From the NCBI RefSeq assembly GCF_933775445.1, contig NC_065877.1, positions 26,412,001-26,476,000 on the forward strand: 64,000 bases of DNA, written 5' to 3'. Every line of letters begins with the position of its first letter. The stretch's first letter is position 1. Of the stretch, positions 59,619 through 64,000 are shown in pieces. Under the pieces are notes generated by a model, which worked only from the letters and a program-made list of their open reading frames with translations, had not been told where the DNA came from and made no database searches. The position numbers and the translations under genes are program-made. The stretch is from Argentina anserina. Lineage: Eukaryota > Streptophyta > Magnoliopsida > Rosales > Rosaceae.

Positions 59619-59897
59619 ATGGCAAACAAGAAGCAAGTTTCATTTTCTCCATTCTAGTACTCGTCATCCTTGCAATGCAACCGTCGACGATGGGTAAGGC
59701 TGAACTGCCATCTACCCTTCCGCATAAATCTGTTCCCTTCAATGAGACAACTTACGACGATATCTCCTTCGCCAAGTTCGACAACATCAGGTGAGTATGG
59801 TACATTAGTATCCACAAGTTAATCAATCTGAATCTGCAACTTAATGAGAATAATCGATTTTTTCTTCTCTGTCAAACGCAGAGCATTGAAGAGCTAG
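59619..59897 (+). other. possible small secreted-peptide gene, frame broken at signal peptide
   Basis: An ATG at 59619 is followed, in another frame, by FIFSILVLVILAMQPST, a good signal-peptide core, and then by about 35 hydrophilic residues (AELPSTLPHKSVPF..., SFAKFDNI) up to a clear splice donor AG|GTGAGT at 59790. After an intron ending CAAACGCAG, five codons lead to a TAG at 59897. The ATG and the signal frame differ by one base, so either the gene is broken or the start is elsewhere. I recognise no family. Confidence 0.3.
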
Positions 59898-60319
59898 CTG
59901 ATCGTTTTGTCGAATTCCCACAGCCTTATGGCGGTATTCAGTCTGGTCTTTTTTATCCCCTTGACCCCTTGTGAACCAGGGGATTTATATGAGCGTCAAG
60001 TCTAAGTTAGATACTGGGAAAATTACAAAATAGAACCAGGCTGGAGCTGTATATTCCGCAACAAACTAGGCCTTGTATAATTCCGTCATCGATTGCTGTT
60101 ACTCAGACACACACGTACCTTTTGAGTTAAGACATGTCATCAGTTTTAGTTAGTTCTTATCCCATGCATATGCATGTTGAATTGTTCATTGAGCTTGAAA
60201 TTTACATGTCTGTGTATGTTCTACTGAAATCTCTTAGTACAAACTAAAGTAATTGCATGTATCTATCATTTTAAATATTGGATATATATATAATATATTA
60301 TATATATAAGGGAGGATCG
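59898..60319. other. intergenic region
   Basis: 0.42 kb ending in a (TA)-rich run (60284-60309). Nothing recognised. Confidence 0.4.
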
Positions 60320-61020
60320 AGAGTGGACGTTCGCAAGTGCGAACATCGGCGATTCTGGCGACCGCCGACGCGAATGGTGTCAGATGTGCTCCCCTCCTCC
60401 CGACGCTCATGTTTGTACCGGCCAGAGCTCCATTGCCGGTACACAGCAGCCGGAATTTACAAATTTCGGCCACTATAGGCCGACGATAGAGCTTCCAACC
60501 GGCAATGCGCAATGACGGCGCGAATAGTGTTGATCGTGCTCCCTCCTCCCAACACTCCTGTCTGTACCGGGCGAAATCTGTAAATTTCTAAAATTATCCG
60601 CGCCGTCGTTGCGCATTGCTAGTCGCCGGAATGAGCGAATCAGCACCGTACAGACGTCTACTCCTAAACTTATATGTATATATATGTGTGGCTTCTCGGC
60701 TGCAGACGTCTGCACCGTCTGTACGGTGCGGATTCAGCGATTCCTGCCACCGGTGACGCTCAATGACGGTACCGACCAGCATAACGCACTCCCCTTCTCC
60801 TGGCGCTCCTGTTAGTGCTGGCCGAAATCTCAAAATTTCAAGTTTCTGGGCATCGTGCGGAGATTTCGAGATTCCGACCACCATAGGTCGGCGCTACAGC
60901 TCTGGCCGGCACATACAAGAGCGCCGGGAGGAGAGGAGTGCAATTGTGCTGGTCAGCGCCGTCGTTGCACGTCGCCGGTGGCTGAAATCGCCAAATCAGC
61001 ACGTTGGATGTTGAGCTTTG
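60320..61020. repeat. GC-rich compound foldback repeat
   Basis: About 0.7 kb of GC-rich sequence following a TA-rich run. Words such as GCTCCC(C)TCCTCCC.ACRCTC recur as direct copies (60391, 60538, 60788) and once inverted (about 60925). A large inverted repeat surrounds about 60660-60695: GCACCGTACAGACG on the left and CGTCTGTACGGTGC on the right, with the arms continuing for 50 bp or more. The perfect palindrome TGCAGACGTCTGCA lies near its centre. Frames across it are shadows. Probably a non-autonomous DNA element. Confidence 0.65.
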
Positions 61021-61761
61021 TCTCCTTGTATCTTCTAATGGTGATCTGGGTTTGTAGGAAGAGAAGATGGGAGCTAGATAATTTAATTATCGTTCATACT
61101 TCGATTGTTTGTCCGTTATTCTAGGTTCATCAATTGGAACTTGTAAATACAAAATTTCAAATCAATCTCTCTGCTTAATCAACAAGGGCATAAATTCATC
61201 GAGGCCCTCTTCAATTGGGTAAGTAATATAATTGGGTTTGGTTTATGAAATTGAATCCTAACAACCCAGTTCAACAATTTACTAATTTAATACCCGTTTA
61301 AGAGGGATTGATCATTGATGCCTCCGGCTTCTTTCTTTAACCTTTTCATTCACTGGTATGGGTTCACAACAAGCTTTTTGAAAGCTTGAGAATTATCAGG
61401 GCACCATCTTCACCTTCATTCATGCTCTCTGACGTCTTTAAATCCAATTAATTCCCTGGATGCCCAGAAAAGGTATCGATGGAGCGTCGGCATCACTCTT
61501 ATCTTCTGTTGAATTCCCCAAATAAAAAAATAAATAAAATAAATTCATTATGAAGAACAAAAAGAACGATAAAATGGTAAATCAGTCGTTCGATCGTCAA
61601 AAACTACTAGATGTCAATCTCCGTTTCGGAACTAACGGAGCTAACAGAGCCAAACACTAATGTTAGATAGAAGATAAAACGTTAGATACCATTTTGAAAT
61701 TCTTAAAACGTAAGACACCAAAATGCATATTTTACAAAAATGGATGTATAATATCTAATTG
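61021..61761. other. intergenic region
   Basis: 0.74 kb, AT-rich, nothing recognised. Confidence 0.4.
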
Positions 61762-64000
61762 TGTAACGACCCTAAAATTTCAAGCTTAAAAACTCAAAAT
61801 TCCAAAGTCGTTAAACACTAAACAATTTCAATGAAATCGAAATCGAAATCATTTACAATGCACAGCGGATCATTACTGAGTTCTCAATACAACTCAGAAA
61901 ACCAATTATTACAACCCAAATTTATAATTCAACATTACATAAGATGGAAATGTAATAATCCTCACAATCTCTCACAAAACTCACAATAACTCCACACCAA
62001 TTCTCACACTCAAATCCACGCTAGAAACCTCACCACAAGCAGGATACGAACGACTTCGAGTCTCCGGAGTCATCTCTCGATCTTTACTAATCAACACCTG
62101 CGGAATTATCCCCTACACCATCGAATTGGTGCACCGGGATTGTAAACACAAACCCGGTAAACTTATAGCTCGTATGAGTAAAATGAAAATATAATTCGCA
62201 TATCAATACATACGAAAATCACAAATCAACAAATATAAATGCTCTCATGAGTTAATGGACAGCCCATCTGGTTGTCCCAAAAACAATATATGAAATGGAA
62301 GTGCTCATGAGAAATCGGGCAACCCTTCTGGTTACCCAAAAACATTTAAAATACGGGTACTAATGAACGCTAGTACACATCCGTTACCCCTCACGTAGTA
62401 CACCGCTGAAATTGGATAGCCACCCGCTACCCAACATCCAAACAATCTGAGTACCCATGAGCCGATAACCACCCGTTACCTCACATCCAGTACTACGGCA
62501 GACATACTAGAGCTCTAACTGTATCGTAACTTTCGCCTGGCCAAAGGCTAGGTTCCGACTTGCCAAACACGTACAATAATCTCACATCATATTGTACAAA
62601 CATCAAGTCCGAAGACATATCAATATTTTAACAATCTCCATGTTAAAATCACGTACAATAATCTCACATCATATTGTACAAATCAAAATCACATGCTCGA
62701 TAAAATCTTGTCATCGAAATGACATCATCACGATAAAATCATAACAGTACATTATATAGCAAACTATATATATATGTACTTATTTACCATTTATACAATA
62801 TATATAATCCACTATATCGTATACGTGTCATAATTCGTAAACACGTCCGAAGACAAAACGTTTAACAAACAAATATTAAAATCACATACAATAATCTCAC
62901 ATCATATTATACAATTTAATTCACATGCTCGTCATATAATTCTCGTCATCGAAATGACTAATTCCAATAAATTCATAACAGTATATAATATAGCAAACTA
63001 TATATATAAGTACTTATTTACCATTTATACGAATATATATATTCCACAATATCATATACATGTCGTATTTCAATATTTAAAACTCTTGCAAAAATCTTGA
63101 ATTCACCGCAAGGGTAGATTCGTAAATATGTGAGATTTTACTCACCTTATCGACTCGAGCGTAATTCCACAATTTCCGAAGATAATTCATTTTCTTGATT
63201 TATCAATCACCTTGAAAAGATAAGAAAAGAATTTAGAAACGTTTCGTAAACCTTTAAATGCCGAAACAGTAATAATCGGTTACTGTTCAGCATTTTTTGG
63301 TTTTACGAATTCACTGTTCACTGTTACAATTCACTGTTACTATTTACTGTTCACTATACAAATACACATCCAATACGTATCTCTGTACGAGTACATACTG
63401 TTTATGTATTTCTGTACGTATAAATACTATTCAAATGTACGTACGGTCTCAGTAAATAATAATTACCGAATTACCCTTCCAAAATTACTTTTTACCTTTA
63501 CTAAAAGTAATTTACATTTACAATTAACGTACGTAAATAAAATTTACATTTACATTTACCGTACGTAAATAAATTACAAAATTACCCTTTTCGGAAACAC
63601 TGTTCACGCCGCCGCACGTGGCGGCGCGTGGTGCTCACGCGCCACTCACTGTGGCAGCGCGTGGGGCCCACGCGCCGTGCCCAAAACCGGCGCGTAGCAC
63701 GCCACCGCCGCCCCATTTCTCTCATTTTCTTCCTCCTCTTCCTCCCCAGGGCCTCACGCCGCCGCTAGGGCACTCCACGCCCCTACACGCGCCGCCCTAG
63801 GCGGCGGTATCTCCCCTCATCCTCCTCCTATGATTTCGCCACAAAACTTCATCAAATCGATCCCAAAATCATCCACAAACATCACAACATCGATTAAAAT
63901 GGATTCCTTACCCGTATAATGCCCTTAAATGGTCGGAGAACTCGGAACGTCGGTGGAGTCGAAATCGAGAAATCTGCGATTTTGGGCGATGTGATTCAAG
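61762..64000. mobile_element. probable long LTR or LTR-element end, runs off the window
   Basis: Begins TGTAACGACCC, a terminus style seen in plant Ty3/gypsy chromovirus LTRs. Content changes abruptly here: imperfect repeats, an ACTGTTCACTGTTAC-rich stretch (63265-63370) and GC-rich palindromes (63600-63700), with no coding sequence. Neither the other LTR end nor a primer site is inside the window, so the call rests on terminus style and repeat content. Confidence 0.45.
62568..63070. repeat. imperfect tandem repeat inside LTR-like region
   Basis: The word ACGTACAATAATCTCACATC (or ACATACAATAATC..) starts near 62569, 62651 and 62884. The longer unit, including GTCATCGAAATGAC and TATAGCAAACTATATATA, is present twice with a spacing of about 230-240 bp. 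Confidence 0.8.

Noticed and set aside
62568..63070. CRISPR-like spaced repeats
   Set aside because: Two or three imperfect copies with AT-rich similar spacers in a plant transposon context; it is a degenerate tandem repeat.
63618..63800. 60-residue Pro/Ala-rich frame at right end
   Set aside because: Translation of GC-rich palindromic repeat inside the LTR-like region; low complexity.

Overview
This is a nuclear window from a flowering plant, almost certainly a eudicot. The evidence is multi-exon genes with GT..AG introns, plant-specific families (mTERF pairs, DUF247, DUF3511, TIR-NBS, USP-kinase, TRB) and an AT-rich background full of LTR elements, LINE/SINE and hAT-like insertions. The gene mix would suit Rosaceae, but that is a guess. 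No bacterial or organellar genome features were seen.

Left end (1-15.9 kb): a decayed Ty1/copia element on the minus strand, whose gag start lies at about 15.3 kb and whose RT lies at the left edge. It is split by an almost full-length Athila-type Ty3/gypsy element (3504-15060) with about 1.5-kb LTRs, a tRNA-Asp-type primer site and one gag-pol frame broken by three in-frame stops. A three-copy tandem repeat of about 180 bp sits in the copia leader.

17-26 kb: two same-strand mTERF paralogues flank a broken DUF247 gene, followed by a small DUF3511 gene with an internal 15-residue duplication. 28-30.8 kb is a graveyard: an F-box/DUF295 pseudogene interrupted by a hAT-like insertion with target-site duplication, and a degraded eIF4A C-terminal copy.

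31.5-45.6 kb is the housekeeping core: eIF4A (4 coding exons, minus), a short TRB-type telomere-repeat-binding gene (6 exons, minus, one nucleotide out of frame) and the mitochondrial pyruvate dehydrogenase E2 subunit (19 exons, plus, 544 aa). A 63-bp retroposon made of half a tRNA-Met and a LINE-like tail lies at 38.7 kb.

47-50.4 kb: a TIR-NBS-LRR pseudogene that has lost its LRRs and carries a second hAT-like element. 53-58 kb: an intronless TIM23-like gene and an 8-exon USP-domain cytoplasmic kinase, both minus. 58.3-59.0 kb: a 5'-truncated LINE with a 14-bp target-site duplication; its tail matches the tail of the 38.7-kb retroposon. The right end holds a GC-rich foldback repeat (60.3-61.0 kb) and the start of what looks like a long LTR (61.76 kb to the edge).

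The intact genes are mainly for organelles and translation (mTERF, E2, TIM23, eIF4A). Four of them carry telobox-like AACCCTA motifs close to their starts, and a TRB gene, whose family binds such motifs, lies among them. The most novel item is the tRNA-half/LINE-tail micro-retroposon with its possible LINE partner in the same window. Exon boundaries were read by hand from GT/AG sites and reading-frame continuity, so ends may be off by a few bases.
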